DNA of 64,000 nucleotides from an uncultured Eubacteriales bacterium. GTDB taxonomy: Bacteria; Bacillota; Clostridia; Oscillospirales; Oscillospiraceae. Both the position numbers and the translations under genes were made by a program. Within the stretch, counting starts at the first letter, position 1; every line of letters begins with the position of its first letter. A model generated the notes under the pieces. That model made no database searches. It was not told the origin of the DNA and was given only the letters and a program-made list of their open reading frames with translations. Location: assembly GCA_900551995.1 (NCBI GenBank), contig URXW01000002.1, positions 1 to 64,000 of the forward strand, written 5' to 3'. Below are positions 23,269-32,695 of the stretch, in pieces.

Positions 23269-24096
23269 ATGTCAACAAAAGCATTAAAGACCCAGTTGTT
23301 GGCGGCGATCGCCATGGTGCTGGTGGCAAGCATCGCGCTGGGCAGCTCCACCTACGCGTGGTTCGCGAGTAATAACAAGGTTACTGCGACGAATATGCAG
23401 GTCACGGCAACTACCAGTGAGTCCCTTGTTATTACCAATGACACGTTGCCTTCCGCGACGACTGGAACGATTACCGTGGCTTCCAGCGATACAACTGCAA
23501 CTGCGCTTATCCCGGCTACCCATGATAGCACATGGGCAACCTATGTCACCGGCTTGAAATACAACACTAATCCCAATATTGTTAGTGCGTCTACTGGTCT
23601 TGCCGAAGCTGGCAAGGGTGAGTTATCTTTCGCGGACGCGGCAAATGTTGCTGGCGGTGCGACCTACTACAAGGACTATACCGTCTATATCGCAGCCAGC
23701 GGTGGCGAAATGACACATCAAGACATTACCGTTAAAATTGATACACCTACGGTTCTAACTACTCTCCCCGGCGCAACATCTGTAGACTTTTATAGCAAAA
23801 CCGTGACAACGACGGGTGCTCTTACCCCGGCAGATGATACATTCAAGGGGACACTAAATCTTGCGGGTCTTAACCCCACAACCAATGATGGAACAGCGAC
23901 AAAGACCGAACTTACGATTAGTGATGTTACCATCCCCAAGGCGGGCTCTTCAAGTGCTATCGCAGTTATGATGAGGGTGTACGTAGACGGTGCACTGAAA
24001 AAGAACGATAATACTACGTTTGTCAAGAATATCAGTGTTGCCGAGGTTGCAGGTCAGACTGTTGGAGTTTCTTTCACTGCGACTTCTCATGCCTAA
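23269..24096 (+). CDS. Secreted TasA/camelysin-like protein with SipW-type signal (major matrix candidate)
   Basis: This 275-residue protein has a basic start, a hydrophobic segment at about residues 8-29 and the cleavage context SSTYAWFASNNK, typical of SipW-dependent exported proteins such as TasA. The mature part is Thr/Ser/Ala-rich, apparently all beta strand, with no LPxTG anchor, as expected for a self-assembling fibre or matrix protein. It is A/T-richer than its neighbours. An excellent AAGGAGG site precedes the ATG. It forms its own unit under GEMM riboswitch 1 and is closed by a terminator, which suits a highly expressed structural subunit. No close relative is recognised. Confidence 0.8.
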   Translation: MSTKALKTQLLAAIAMVLVASIALGSSTYAWFASNNKVTATNMQVTATTSESLVITNDTLPSATTGTITVASSDTTATALIPATHDSTWATYVTGLKYNTNPNIVSASTGLAEAGKGELSFADAANVAGGATYYKDYTVYIAASGGEMTHQDITVKIDTPTVLTTLPGATSVDFYSKTVTTTGALTPADDTFKGTLNLAGLNPTTNDGTATKTELTISDVTIPKAGSSSAIAVMMRVYVDGALKKNDNTTFVKNISVAEVAGQTVGVSFTATSHA

Positions 24097-24136
24097 CGCC
24101 CCCTCCATCCGCCGTGGGATGGGAAGCACATAACGA

Positions 24137-24172
24137 AAAAATGTCTCTGCACTCCCGTGCAGAGACATTTTT
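24137..24172 (+). terminator. Terminator after the TasA-like gene
   Basis: A 16-bp perfect stem (24137-24152 with 24157-24172) with a TCCC loop ends in T residues. Confidence 0.92.
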
Positions 24173-24193
24173 CGCGCCCCGCCCCCGTCCTTG

Positions 24194-24308
24194 TCCCGCC
24201 GCAGCGTGTCATTGCGAGCCAGTCCGCAGACTGGCGCGGCGATCCGTCCCCTCCCGCCGCAGCGTGTCATTGCGAGCCAGTCCGCAGACTGGCGCGGCAA
24301 TCCGTCCC
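24194..24308 (+). repeat. Tandem pair of 57-bp palindromic units
   Basis: Units 24194-24250 and 24252-24308 differ at one position (GCGGCGAT against GCGGCAAT). Each contains GTCATTGCGAGCCAGTC, CGCA, then GACTGGC and GCGGCAAT, which fold back on themselves. The variable base keeps the pairing as G:U or A:U. This resembles dispersed extragenic palindromes seen in many gut bacteria. Confidence 0.85.
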
Positions 24309-24388
24309 CCACGATTTCCCCCTCTCTCTGCCCCTCGAAAAAATGATACAAAACCTCCCAAAAACCGCGCCGTTACGGGAAAAAATGC

Positions 24389-24418
24389 TTGACAGACTGC
24401 GTGCCCAAATGGTAATAT
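24389..24418 (+). promoter_or_regulatory. Promoter of the large c-di-GMP-controlled operon
   Basis: TTGACA (24389-24394) and TAATAT (24413-24418) are separated by 18 bases, about 20 bases before the second GEMM aptamer, the same arrangement as at 22855. Confidence 0.78.
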
Positions 24419-24438
24419 CCAAGGTGAGAAAGTGAATA

Positions 24439-24510
24439 GGTTGTGAGGCAAAACCGTTGCGAGACGGTGACGCAAAGCTAAAGGGACTTTATGAGTCAGC
24501 CAGTTGCAAT
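24439..24510 (+). promoter_or_regulatory. c-di-GMP-I (GEMM) riboswitch 2
   Basis: The aptamer has GGCAAAACC, a P2 hairpin CCGT/ACGG, GTGACGCAAAGC, a P3 arm with GGGACTTTATGAGTC, and AGCCAGTTGC. Bases 24494-24508 belong to both P3/P1 and the 5' arm of the following terminator, so the folds exclude each other. Binding of c-di-GMP should block termination and turn on the operon of about 18 kb. Confidence 0.92.
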
Positions 24511-24537
24511 TTGGTTTGCATCGGACTGACTTTTTTT
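24494..24537 (+). terminator. Terminator within riboswitch 2
   Basis: AGTCAGCC pairs with GGACTGACT (one bulged A) around an inner TGCAA/TTGCA stem, followed by seven T residues at 24531-24537. Confidence 0.9.
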
Positions 24538-24594
24538 CTGCCCCAAAACGCCCCCTGCGGGGCGGAACAACGGAGACGAAACGGAAAACTGCCC

Positions 24595-25494
24595 ATGAAA
24601 AAATTCGGTAAAGACCTACAACCGAATACAGCGGAACACCCCACCGGCACCGCGCCCCAGACCGCCCAGCAGCTTTCCGTCCAGCTTCGACTGGCAAAAA
24701 CCACCGTGAAGCTGGCGGCAGTCCTGCTGGTGCTGATCCCTGCCGTGGTGGTCTACCTCTCCAGCGCGTGGTTCGCCCGCAACACGGAGGTCACCGGCGG
24801 CGGTGCCAGCGTCAGCGTGGTCAAGCCCGGAGCCTCCCTCTACATCGCGGCAGGGAGCACCGTCCCCACCGACAGCCACGCCACCACGGCGGAGATTAAG
24901 ATGGAGGGCGACCTGTACCCCATCTCCACCAATAACTGCACCGACTGGTGGTACATCACCGGCGGTGTCGGCACTGCGGAGACCTTCGAAAAAGCTACTG
25001 CCCAGACCTATACCTATAACGAAAAAACTTACACCGCCTACTCCGTGGGCAGCTACATTCTCTACACCGACGGCGACCCTCTGGACGTGTACCTCGGTGC
25101 CGGCGGTATTACCTTAACCACCATCGGCACGGCGGGAAAATCGCTGTCCGAAGCCCTCCGCGTGGGCATCAAGGCAGGGAATACCCTCTTGATCTACGCG
25201 CCTGTACAGGAGGACGGCGGCTACAAAGCCGTCACCGGCGCGAACACCACCGCCGACGCGACTAATGTCTATGATTACACCAACATTTCCGCGTGGCAGG
25301 TGATTCAGACCGAGGACGGCTACATCCGCCCGACAGAAAAGCTGGCAACGGCAACCAGTGCTGGCACACCGGTGCAGATCTACGTCTGGCTGGAGGGCAC
25401 GGACGCCCAGGCGATTTTGAGCAAATCGGACAATGCCTCCGGCTTGAAGCTGTCGGTGTACTTCACCGGCGTGGAGGCGGCGACGACCCCCTAA
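24595..25494 (+). CDS. Exported protein with SipW-type signal and WLEGxD motif
   Basis: This 299-residue protein has a cytoplasmic stretch of about 40 residues, a hydrophobic segment at about 44-62 and SSAWFARNTEV after it. The mature part is beta-rich. Near the C-terminus YVWLEGTDAQ matches the WLEGxD signature repeated in the downstream exported proteins, though the later cysteine is absent. It is the first gene after GEMM riboswitch 2. The ribosome site is weak (GGAGACG, rather far from the ATG). The function as a matrix or fibre component is inferred from signal and context. Confidence 0.75.
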   Translation: MKKFGKDLQPNTAEHPTGTAPQTAQQLSVQLRLAKTTVKLAAVLLVLIPAVVVYLSSAWFARNTEVTGGGASVSVVKPGASLYIAAGSTVPTDSHATTAEIKMEGDLYPISTNNCTDWWYITGGVGTAETFEKATAQTYTYNEKTYTAYSVGSYILYTDGDPLDVYLGAGGITLTTIGTAGKSLSEALRVGIKAGNTLLIYAPVQEDGGYKAVTGANTTADATNVYDYTNISAWQVIQTEDGYIRPTEKLATATSAGTPVQIYVWLEGTDAQAILSKSDNASGLKLSVYFTGVEAATTP

Positions 25495-25515
25495 AAAACG
25501 GGAAAGGAGCAAGCC

Positions 25516-26997
25516 ATGGCACAGGACAAGCGACAGGAAACCCAGCCGGAGACCCCGATGGAAACCCAGCCGGAGCTCCAGCCGGTTGACGCGCTGCGCG
25601 ATTCGCGGCGCAAGCTGACGCGCAGCATCGTGGTCACGGTGGTGCTGGCGGCTGTGGCGGCATTGGCGGTGTTCGAGGGCGTCACCCTCGGCTGGCTCTC
25701 CAACCCCAACCGTAACGTGGACGCCAACGAGACGGACATCCAGTCCGCCGACGTGACGGAGCAGGACGGTCACGATACGTACAAGTTTGACGTCAACTTG
25801 GACAAGGGCGTCTGCATCAACGACGACGCGGCGGTGACCATGAACGCCTACGACAAGGAGCTGCCCAAGCGCAACGAGCGCACGCCCATCATTCTCCGCG
25901 CCGTGTTGAGCAGCAGCCACAGCACGACCGAGAAGCTCTCCCTGAAAATCACCTGCGCCAGCAAGGAGCTGAAGCAGGAGACGCTGACCGAAGTCACGGC
26001 GGCGCAGTATAACAGTCAGCTGTCCAAAACGAACTGGAAAGCGGGCGACAAGATCAACTGGCTTTCCAACGTGGTGAATGTCCGCGCCGGGTACATTCCC
26101 GGACTGCAAACCCGCGCCGTTGCAGGCAATTATGCGCCATATACCGCTGGCGACACAACAACATACAAGGACGCGGACGACTATATTTACAACTACGCGG
26201 TGGACTTCTTCCGGGCAAGCACGGCGATCACGCCGGTGAAGTTTGTGACGCCCGGCAGTACCACCACGCCCGATCCGACGAGTGAGAGCAGCCAGCACAG
26301 CCGATCCATCAGCGCAAACCAGATCGGGACGTTGCCGGAGAAGGCACCGGAAACAAATCCCGACGGAAGTACAAAGACATACACATATAAAATTGATTAT
26401 TATACGATAGACTACGGCGGTAATGTGCTGAATCAAGACGACACCGACCACGTGGAATTTGAGGAAGCCCCCGGCGGCTACAAGCTGAAATACGGCGGCA
26501 AATACTTGAGTTACAACGCCACGTACAGCAATGGATGGCTAAACGATGTGAAGTTGAGTATTGCCGACAATCCCGATAATGCGGCGATTTGAACGGTGAC
26601 GGGAGATGCCGGAAATGTTCGGATTTCTTGCAGAATACAGGATTATTTCTGGAATTCAACCTATTATCTTTCGTTTTCGGGGAATGTGTGGTCGCTGAGA
26701 GAGAATCCGGGGAATAGCGGAAAATTGACGATTACACAGTATTATACCGAAACAGTGACGACAACGTTTCCGGAGGTTTCGGTTGGCGATGAAAAAAATC
26801 TGATTATCAATGTGGATTTGGCGGGGGCGAAGGAACCGGACGACGGAAGATACTATGTGTATCTGATGTTTGACTATGACCACGAGTTGGTGAACAAATA
26901 CCTTACGGATAACGGTATTTCGCTGAAACTGGGAAGCGAGAACATCCCGTTTACGGATGCGTTCCAAATTACGGTGGTGGAGACGCCTACCACCTAA
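25516..26997 (+). pseudogene. Exported surface protein gene interrupted by an in-frame TGA
   Basis: The first part (358 residues) has a cytoplasmic tail, a membrane segment at about residues 38-58 and LGWLSNPNRN. After TGA at 26590-26592 the same frame stays open for 134 more codons, to TAA at 26995. The flanking sequence reads NAAI-stop-TVTGDAGNVRI. The next gene has NALPWTVENIDGNWRI in a similar domain, so the TGA most simply replaces a conserved Trp codon (TGG). Both sides keep GGKYL-type repeats and normal coding character. It could be a recent nonsense mutation, readthrough or a base-call error. A GGAAAGGAGC site precedes the ATG. Confidence 0.75.
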
Positions 26998-27018
26998 CGA
27001 AATGAAGGGAGGCGCGGT

Positions 27019-30000
27019 ATGAAAAAGTACGTAAATACGCGGGTTCTGCTGCTTTTCTGCCTGTGCGCGCTGCTGCTGGCGGGCGCGGCGGTGACGTATG
27101 CCTGGTACCGCCCTATCAAGCTGAACTTTGCCCCGGCGAAGGTGGACGGCTCCATCCGCGCCAGCTATTTTCAGAGCGGTGACGGCTCAAAAGATGCTCC
27201 GTTTGAGATAGCGAAGCCGGAGCAGTTTTACAATCTGGCGTGGCTGCAATATCTGGGAAGGTTCAACGAAGCTGACGAAAATAGGACTATTCCCACCACG
27301 TATTTCTATTTGTCCGCTGATATTGACATGACGGGTTACGTCCTGCCGCCTGTTGGCACGGAGAAATACCCGTTTGTCGGCAACTTTGACGGCAAGGGCA
27401 ATACGGTCACGGGGCTGGAAATCGCCGTGCCGACAGATCTGCCAATCGAGGGAGAATACGAAAAACCGCAAATCGTTGGTGCGTTCGGCGTAGTGGGAAC
27501 AATGGGCGATATAAAGGACAGTATCACGATTGATGGAGAGAATTACACCTATTCCAGCGCGGCGAACGAGGTCAAAAATGTGACCTTTAAGGGGCTGACG
27601 GTGGAGACGCAGACCGCAAATGCGCTGATCGGGCTGGCTGCGGGGTACGTAAATGGTAAGCTGACAAACGTTGGAATCCAACTGGACAATACCTTGATGT
27701 CCAACTTGGACATCAAGTTGAACACCTCACCATTGAACGCTATTTCTGCCAATTTTTCCGATCATTCGCTTGTGGGCTACACGAAGGACGTTGAGACCGA
27801 TACGAGCAACACCGTGAAGCATTATCAGCCCACCGCCGCACAGGGTACCTTCACCGCCAAGGGCGAAACGGGAGACGATGAAACCACCGGCGGCGGAAGT
27901 CTGAATGTGTCGAGCTTGTATGACCGGGTTAAAGCGATTTCAGCAGCCGCGACGCTGAGTGGAAAAACCAAAACCTATTATGATAACTCGGGGGATAACT
28001 GGAAGAAAGGTTCCTTCACTCTTTTGGATGATACTGATTATCTTTTTGGCAAAGCCAGGACAGGGGAGTATTGGACAGGAGGTTTTAAGTATAATCAAGA
28101 TAACTTGACAAGTGGAAATATTTACCGAATTTCAAATAGTTCTAACGAATCGGCCGGATCGGTATATCCACAGCTAACGATTGGGTTTGGAGGCGTTGTA
28201 AAAAATGCGGACAGCCGTTTTAATGCCCTGCCATGGACGGTTGAAAACATAGACGGAAATTGGAGAATATACACGTTACTTAACGGTATTGCGTATTATC
28301 TTATTCCGAGCGGAGACAGCGAGAGCCTTTCGACAACTACCGTGGCGGACAATGCCGGTGTATGGACGATTGAAGGGAAGAAAATCAGTTCGGGGGGAAA
28401 GTATCTTGCGTACAATAGTGGCTGGAAGCTTGTGGAAACGGCGACGGAGCTGTTTTTTGCGCTGTGCAGTACCTCTAACGTCGCAGATAACCTGTTGGAT
28501 ACGTATGTCCCCTTGGTGGTGGATGGAGAATATAAAGCGACATCGGAGAACACTGGCTACATTGTGGGAGGAACAAGCAAGCATAGCAAAACTATATCCT
28601 CGGAAGATGGAGATATACGGGTTCTTAAGCACGCCTATTCGGACATAGACACTACGGCAGGAACAGGCTATTTTGAAAAGGGCAGTGATGGTGGAATTAC
28701 AGATATTAAGACGATTACTTTTTTGCAGGGAGCTGTGGATACAACGGCAAACAGCGTCTATGCTAAGGCGAAAAGTCATTTTATTGAGGCACTGAACAAA
28801 GATAGGAATTTTATCTACAGCCTGCGTTTTCAAGGCGGTGTTGTGGATCGCGTTATCACAGCGGGTCGAGTACAAATAGGTACAAGCGAGAAAACAAATT
28901 ACCAAATGCCGGAATCCTGCATTGATTTCAACATATCCAGCGGTAAGCTTGCTTTTTTTGCCAGCAGTCACGGCGTTTCAAATACGCGCAGTTTCTTTTC
29001 GCTTCATCAGATAACCCGCAATGGGGGTGAAATCACCGCCATCAAAGAAATCAGCAAGATATACGCTTCCGGCAGTGGCTATGTATACGCATATGCAGGC
29101 GAAGAAGATCCTTACGGTGCCAATGGTTACGAGTTGAAATTTGATACAAGTATCTTGACAGAGCAGCGGCAGGGCAACAATCCACTGGGTTCCTCGCGAG
29201 GGGAGGGGACGAAGCTCTACTACTTCGAGATTCCGCTGAATGCCGGGGAGTACGCATTGGGTGCTGTCGCCAATGGTGCGGCACTGATGTACTTGGATAT
29301 TGGCGTGGGGGACAGTGCAGGCGTTACCGAGGGGTTGATTCCTGCGGGGGCGGAGGTCACGCGGACAAAGACCACCGAGGTCATCGTCACGGAGCACAGG
29401 GAAACCTCTGCGCCTAAGGGCGTGGATTTTGTGACAACGCCTGTTGCGGTCACGCCGCCCTCTGTGACAAAAGCCACCGCCACAAAGCGATTGGACGGAG
29501 CGGCTTCGGGGGAGTACGCGTTCTCGGCGGTCAACGGCGGGGCAACGTGTACCCACAGCGGAGCCACGGAGACGCTGGGGCTGGACGGTACGGTCACGAC
29601 AGCGAAAAGGTGCATCGTCACGCTGACGGACACGTGGCAGAAGGATAACGCACCTGTCACGCGCACGATACGCGTCGTCTATGACGGCACCAACACGACC
29701 TACGCTGTGACAATGAACGGCGAAACAAATACGTACACCTATAACGACCTGAAGGACAAGGCGGACATTACGGGCGTCGGCAACGAGGCGGCGAATACCG
29801 CGCCGAAGCTGCCCAGCCCCGAAGAAATGGCGGCCTTGCAGGCGAAGGGCGAGACGGTGCTGGAGTACACCTACACGGCGGCGGACGCGGTGATCGACAG
29901 TGTGCTTGTCCCGACGGTCACGGTGGAGACGGACGGCACGGTGACGGTGACGGGGGGAAGCTACACCGTCACGTCCAACAAGGCTCTGGGGCAAAAAGTG

Positions 30001-30057
30001 ACGAAACAAAAAGACGGCTATACGGTTACATACAATACCAATACCGCTGCACCGTAA
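27019..30057 (+). CDS. Large exported adhesin-like protein (1012 residues)
   Basis: The SipW-like signal has a hydrophobic segment at about residues 8-27 and VTYAWYRPIKL. Residues 50-150 include PFEIAKPEQFYNLAWLQYL and FVGNFDGKGNTVTGL, a pattern common in beta-helical or GLUG-type surface proteins. A middle part has a WTVENIDGNWRIYTLL and GGKYLAYNSGW block shared with the previous gene. The C-terminal third is Thr/Val-rich beta repeats. No sortase motif is seen. The central 1 kb (about 28.0-29.1 kb) is visibly A/T-richer than either end, suggesting exchange. It is probably an adhesive or tip component of the structure. Confidence 0.75.
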   Translation: MKKYVNTRVLLLFCLCALLLAGAAVTYAWYRPIKLNFAPAKVDGSIRASYFQSGDGSKDAPFEIAKPEQFYNLAWLQYLGRFNEADENRTIPTTYFYLSADIDMTGYVLPPVGTEKYPFVGNFDGKGNTVTGLEIAVPTDLPIEGEYEKPQIVGAFGVVGTMGDIKDSITIDGENYTYSSAANEVKNVTFKGLTVETQTANALIGLAAGYVNGKLTNVGIQLDNTLMSNLDIKLNTSPLNAISANFSDHSLVGYTKDVETDTSNTVKHYQPTAAQGTFTAKGETGDDETTGGGSLNVSSLYDRVKAISAAATLSGKTKTYYDNSGDNWKKGSFTLLDDTDYLFGKARTGEYWTGGFKYNQDNLTSGNIYRISNSSNESAGSVYPQLTIGFGGVVKNADSRFNALPWTVENIDGNWRIYTLLNGIAYYLIPSGDSESLSTTTVADNAGVWTIEGKKISSGGKYLAYNSGWKLVETATELFFALCSTSNVADNLLDTYVPLVVDGEYKATSENTGYIVGGTSKHSKTISSEDGDIRVLKHAYSDIDTTAGTGYFEKGSDGGITDIKTITFLQGAVDTTANSVYAKAKSHFIEALNKDRNFIYSLRFQGGVVDRVITAGRVQIGTSEKTNYQMPESCIDFNISSGKLAFFASSHGVSNTRSFFSLHQITRNGGEITAIKEISKIYASGSGYVYAYAGEEDPYGANGYELKFDTSILTEQRQGNNPLGSSRGEGTKLYYFEIPLNAGEYALGAVANGAALMYLDIGVGDSAGVTEGLIPAGAEVTRTKTTEVIVTEHRETSAPKGVDFVTTPVAVTPPSVTKATATKRLDGAASGEYAFSAVNGGATCTHSGATETLGLDGTVTTAKRCIVTLTDTWQKDNAPVTRTIRVVYDGTNTTYAVTMNGETNTYTYNDLKDKADITGVGNEAANTAPKLPSPEEMAALQAKGETVLEYTYTAADAVIDSVLVPTVTVETDGTVTVTGGSYTVTSNKALGQKVTKQKDGYTVTYNTNTAAP

Positions 30058-30087
30058 ACAGCCGGAGGACGGAAGGGAGGCTGCACA

Positions 30088-30933
30088 ATGCAATCAAAAA
30101 AACTGCGGCGCAGCCTCCTGCACGCCGCCATCTCCGTGATGGCTCTGCTGGCGGTCGCCGTATCCACCACGTTGGCGTGGTACATATTCACGGTGAACGC
30201 CCACACCACACGGTTGCACATGGCGGCGGGCACCAACGTGACGCTGCAGATCAGCGGGACGCGGGACGGCGTTTACAGCTCCTCGGCGAAGCTGGAGCGG
30301 TTCCAGGGGCTGCTGAATCCGGTGTCCACCGACAGGATACAGAACGGGTTCCAGAAGGTGGCGGGCTTTACGCGAGCCTCCGGCAGTGCGCCGCTGCTCG
30401 CCAATCTGTTCTCCAAGAGCCTGGAGATGGAGAAGGACTATTACAAGACGTCGCTGTTCTTCCGGGCGAAGGAGGCGCGGCTGGACGTGTATCTGGCGGA
30501 GGTAGGATTCACCGACAGCGACGAGGCGCGGCCGATCTCCTCCGCTATCCGCATCGGGTTCGTGGTGCCCGCCACGGGGCAGGAGTTTATTTTCGCCATC
30601 AGCGAGAAGAAGAACCCGGAGAAGGAGTACAACACCGCCACAGGGCGGGAGGGCTGCGTGCTGGACAGCACAAGGTCGGACGGCACCACGGTGGAGTTTA
30701 CGCCGCTGAACGGGGAGAACTACTGCAATTACGACGGCAGCACGGGGGTGGTGTCGCTGAAGCCGGGTTCGCAGGCGATATGCACGGTGGACGGCAGCGG
30801 CGGCGGTGAGAGCGAGCCGGTGCAGGTGGATGTGTACATCTGGCTGGAGGGCTGCGACGAGGACTGCACGCGCAATCTCTGCGCCACGACGTTGGAGGAT
30901 CTGGCGTTGAGCTTCGCAGGGTATGCGGGGTGA
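30088..30933 (+). CDS. Exported SipW-type protein with WLEGCDxDC motif
   Basis: This 281-residue protein has a hydrophobic segment at about residues 10-30 and STTLAWYIFTVN. The mature domain contains NPVSTDRI, later the strand VDVYIWLEGCDEDCTRNL near residue 250, and a short hydrophobic beta end (LALSFAGYAG). GGAAGGGAGG precedes the ATG. It is one of four consecutive paralogue-like genes with the same order of blocks (signal, xPVSTxx, WLEGxDxxC). The cysteines may form a disulfide outside the cell. A minor fibre subunit is inferred. Confidence 0.78.
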   Translation: MQSKKLRRSLLHAAISVMALLAVAVSTTLAWYIFTVNAHTTRLHMAAGTNVTLQISGTRDGVYSSSAKLERFQGLLNPVSTDRIQNGFQKVAGFTRASGSAPLLANLFSKSLEMEKDYYKTSLFFRAKEARLDVYLAEVGFTDSDEARPISSAIRIGFVVPATGQEFIFAISEKKNPEKEYNTATGREGCVLDSTRSDGTTVEFTPLNGENYCNYDGSTGVVSLKPGSQAICTVDGSGGGESEPVQVDVYIWLEGCDEDCTRNLCATTLEDLALSFAGYAG

Positions 30934-30952
30934 GACGCGGGAGGTGAGGCGA

Positions 30953-31783
30953 GTGAAAAACCGGGCTTTACGGAGAGGTGCGGGCGTTGCCGCGCTGTAC
31001 GCGCTGCTGGCGGCGGTGCTGCTGGCGGGCAGCACCTTCGCGTGGTTTACGTTCCGGGCGTACACGAACGTTACGCCCCTTGCCGGTACCATCGGAACGG
31101 GCGAGGGCGATCTGCTGATCTCGGCGCGGCGGGACGGAGGCTTCGATACGCAGTGCGCGCTGCCTCTGCGGGACGCGGGCGCGGAGCTGCTGCCGGTGAG
31201 CACGGCGGAGCTGGAGCATTTCTTCACCGTCAGCGCACAGGACGGGGCGGGCATCGCCACGGCGTACCGCAATGCGGACGAGCGGGCGGCGGCACATTCC
31301 CTGAACGGGACGGTGTATCTCAAGGCGGACGGGAGCGATTTCGACATCTATCTCTGGCGGGAGGACATACACTGCGGCAGCGACGCGCAGGCGTTGGCCG
31401 CCATGCGGCTGGGGCTGCGGATCGTGACGGCGTCAGGGACGCGGACGCATATCTTCAAGCTGGACGAGCTGGGGAGCACGGCGTCGGCGGAGGCGGTCAG
31501 AACCGTGCCGGAGGCGGGAAAGGTGGTGTCCTCCGTGGGAGCGGGCGGCGCGGCGGTCTATGTGAACGACCCCGCCAAGGCACTGTCGGAGTGCACGGCA
31601 CGGGGCACGGCGGACGAGGTGCAGGCGGGGAAAACGGCTCTCTGCGCCCTGAACGACGGCGAGATCGCGGAGGTGCGGTTCTGGCTCTATCTGGAGGGCT
31701 GCGACGAGAACTGCATCAACAGCGTACAGGGAAAGGACATCGCGCTGCAGCTGGGCTTTGCCGGCGCGCAGCGGGAGAGATAA
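30953..31783 (+). CDS. Exported SipW-type protein with YLEGCDENC motif
   Basis: This 276-residue paralogue of the neighbours has STFAWFTFRAY after a membrane segment at about residues 12-30, LLPVSTAELEHF near 80, and FWLYLEGCDENCINS near residue 247. I chose the GTG at 30953 because GGGAGGTGAG lies just before it. An ATG at 30923 lies inside the preceding gene without a ribosome site. Its role in the extracellular assembly is inferred. Confidence 0.76.
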   Translation: MKNRALRRGAGVAALYALLAAVLLAGSTFAWFTFRAYTNVTPLAGTIGTGEGDLLISARRDGGFDTQCALPLRDAGAELLPVSTAELEHFFTVSAQDGAGIATAYRNADERAAAHSLNGTVYLKADGSDFDIYLWREDIHCGSDAQALAAMRLGLRIVTASGTRTHIFKLDELGSTASAEAVRTVPEAGKVVSSVGAGGAAVYVNDPAKALSECTARGTADEVQAGKTALCALNDGEIAEVRFWLYLEGCDENCINSVQGKDIALQLGFAGAQRER

Positions 31784-31808
31784 ACGGGAAAGGAGGGACT
31801 GCGCCCAC

Positions 31809-32684
31809 GTGCGCGGCAGCGAAGCGATGAGACGAAGAAAGCATACGGTTTTGCCGCTGGCGGCGGTCTGCGCGCTGGCGTTGCTGTCCCTCACGGCGGT
31901 GACGGCGGCATGGTTCACCAACAACGCGAAGGTGAATACCTCGCGGGCGGTGAGCCGCACCGCCGTGCAGAGCGTGGAATTACAGGTCAGCAGCAAGGGC
32001 GGCGACGATTTCTCCGGGGGGAGAGAGGCGGACATCGTGCAGGTGAACAGCGCGGAGATGACGCGGCTGATGCCGGTGTCCACGGCGGATCTGGCGACCT
32101 TCGTGCAGCCGCCCGCCACCGTGGACGGCTACGCCGTCAGCTTTCAGAGGGTGGAGGACGAGCGGGACTATTACCACGGGCGCGTGTATCTCCGGGCGAC
32201 GGCGGACGCGGCGGAAAGCGGGCGGAAGCTGGCGGTCTATCTGGACGAGGGGGCAGGCTCCGGCGGCGCGCTTGCCGTGGGCGGCGCGGCGGGCAGCCAG
32301 CTGCTGCACGCGGCGCGGCTGGGGCTGGTATTCGACGGAAAGCAGGAGAGCGCGGTGATCTTCCGACTGAGCGAGGATAAGAACGCGGAGGGTGACCGGA
32401 CTCTGAACACCAAGCTGGACGGTGCGGTGCTGGAGGAGGGAAGCGTGCTGACATGGACGGGAACGGCCGCCAAGGCGGTGGCGGATCCCGCAATGCTGAC
32501 GAAGGACAGGGCGGTGGGCACGGACGGAACGGTGCCGGAGAAGCCGCTGCTGGAGATGGAGCTGGGGCGCGTGTATCAGGTGGACGTGTATTTCTATCTG
32601 GAGGGCTGCGACCCCGACTGCACGGAGTCCATCGCCTTTGACGACGGGTATCTGCACCTCGCCTTCTACGGCGTTTTGTGCTGA
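31809..32684 (+). CDS. Exported SipW-type protein with YLEGCDPDC motif
   Basis: This 291-residue protein is a third member of the set, with VTAAWFTNNAKVN after the membrane segment, LMPVSTADLATF near residue 80 and VYFYLEGCDPDCTES near residue 266. The GTG at 31809 is preferred because AGGAGGG lies 11 bases upstream. An ATG at 31827 is possible and would still keep the whole signal. The strand order matches the two previous genes, pointing to gene duplication. Confidence 0.75.
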   Translation: MRGSEAMRRRKHTVLPLAAVCALALLSLTAVTAAWFTNNAKVNTSRAVSRTAVQSVELQVSSKGGDDFSGGREADIVQVNSAEMTRLMPVSTADLATFVQPPATVDGYAVSFQRVEDERDYYHGRVYLRATADAAESGRKLAVYLDEGAGSGGALAVGGAAGSQLLHAARLGLVFDGKQESAVIFRLSEDKNAEGDRTLNTKLDGAVLEEGSVLTWTGTAAKAVADPAMLTKDRAVGTDGTVPEKPLLEMELGRVYQVDVYFYLEGCDPDCTESIAFDDGYLHLAFYGVLC

Positions 32685-32695
32685 GGGAGGTGCGT

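Noticed and set aside
24194..24308. CRISPR array
   Set aside because: There are only two adjacent palindromic units separated by one base, with no spacers and no cas genes.
26590..26592. Selenocysteine codon
   Set aside because: Comparison with the neighbouring gene points to Trp at this position, and I saw no clear bSECIS-like hairpin just after the TGA. It cannot be fully excluded without knowing whether selABC genes are present.
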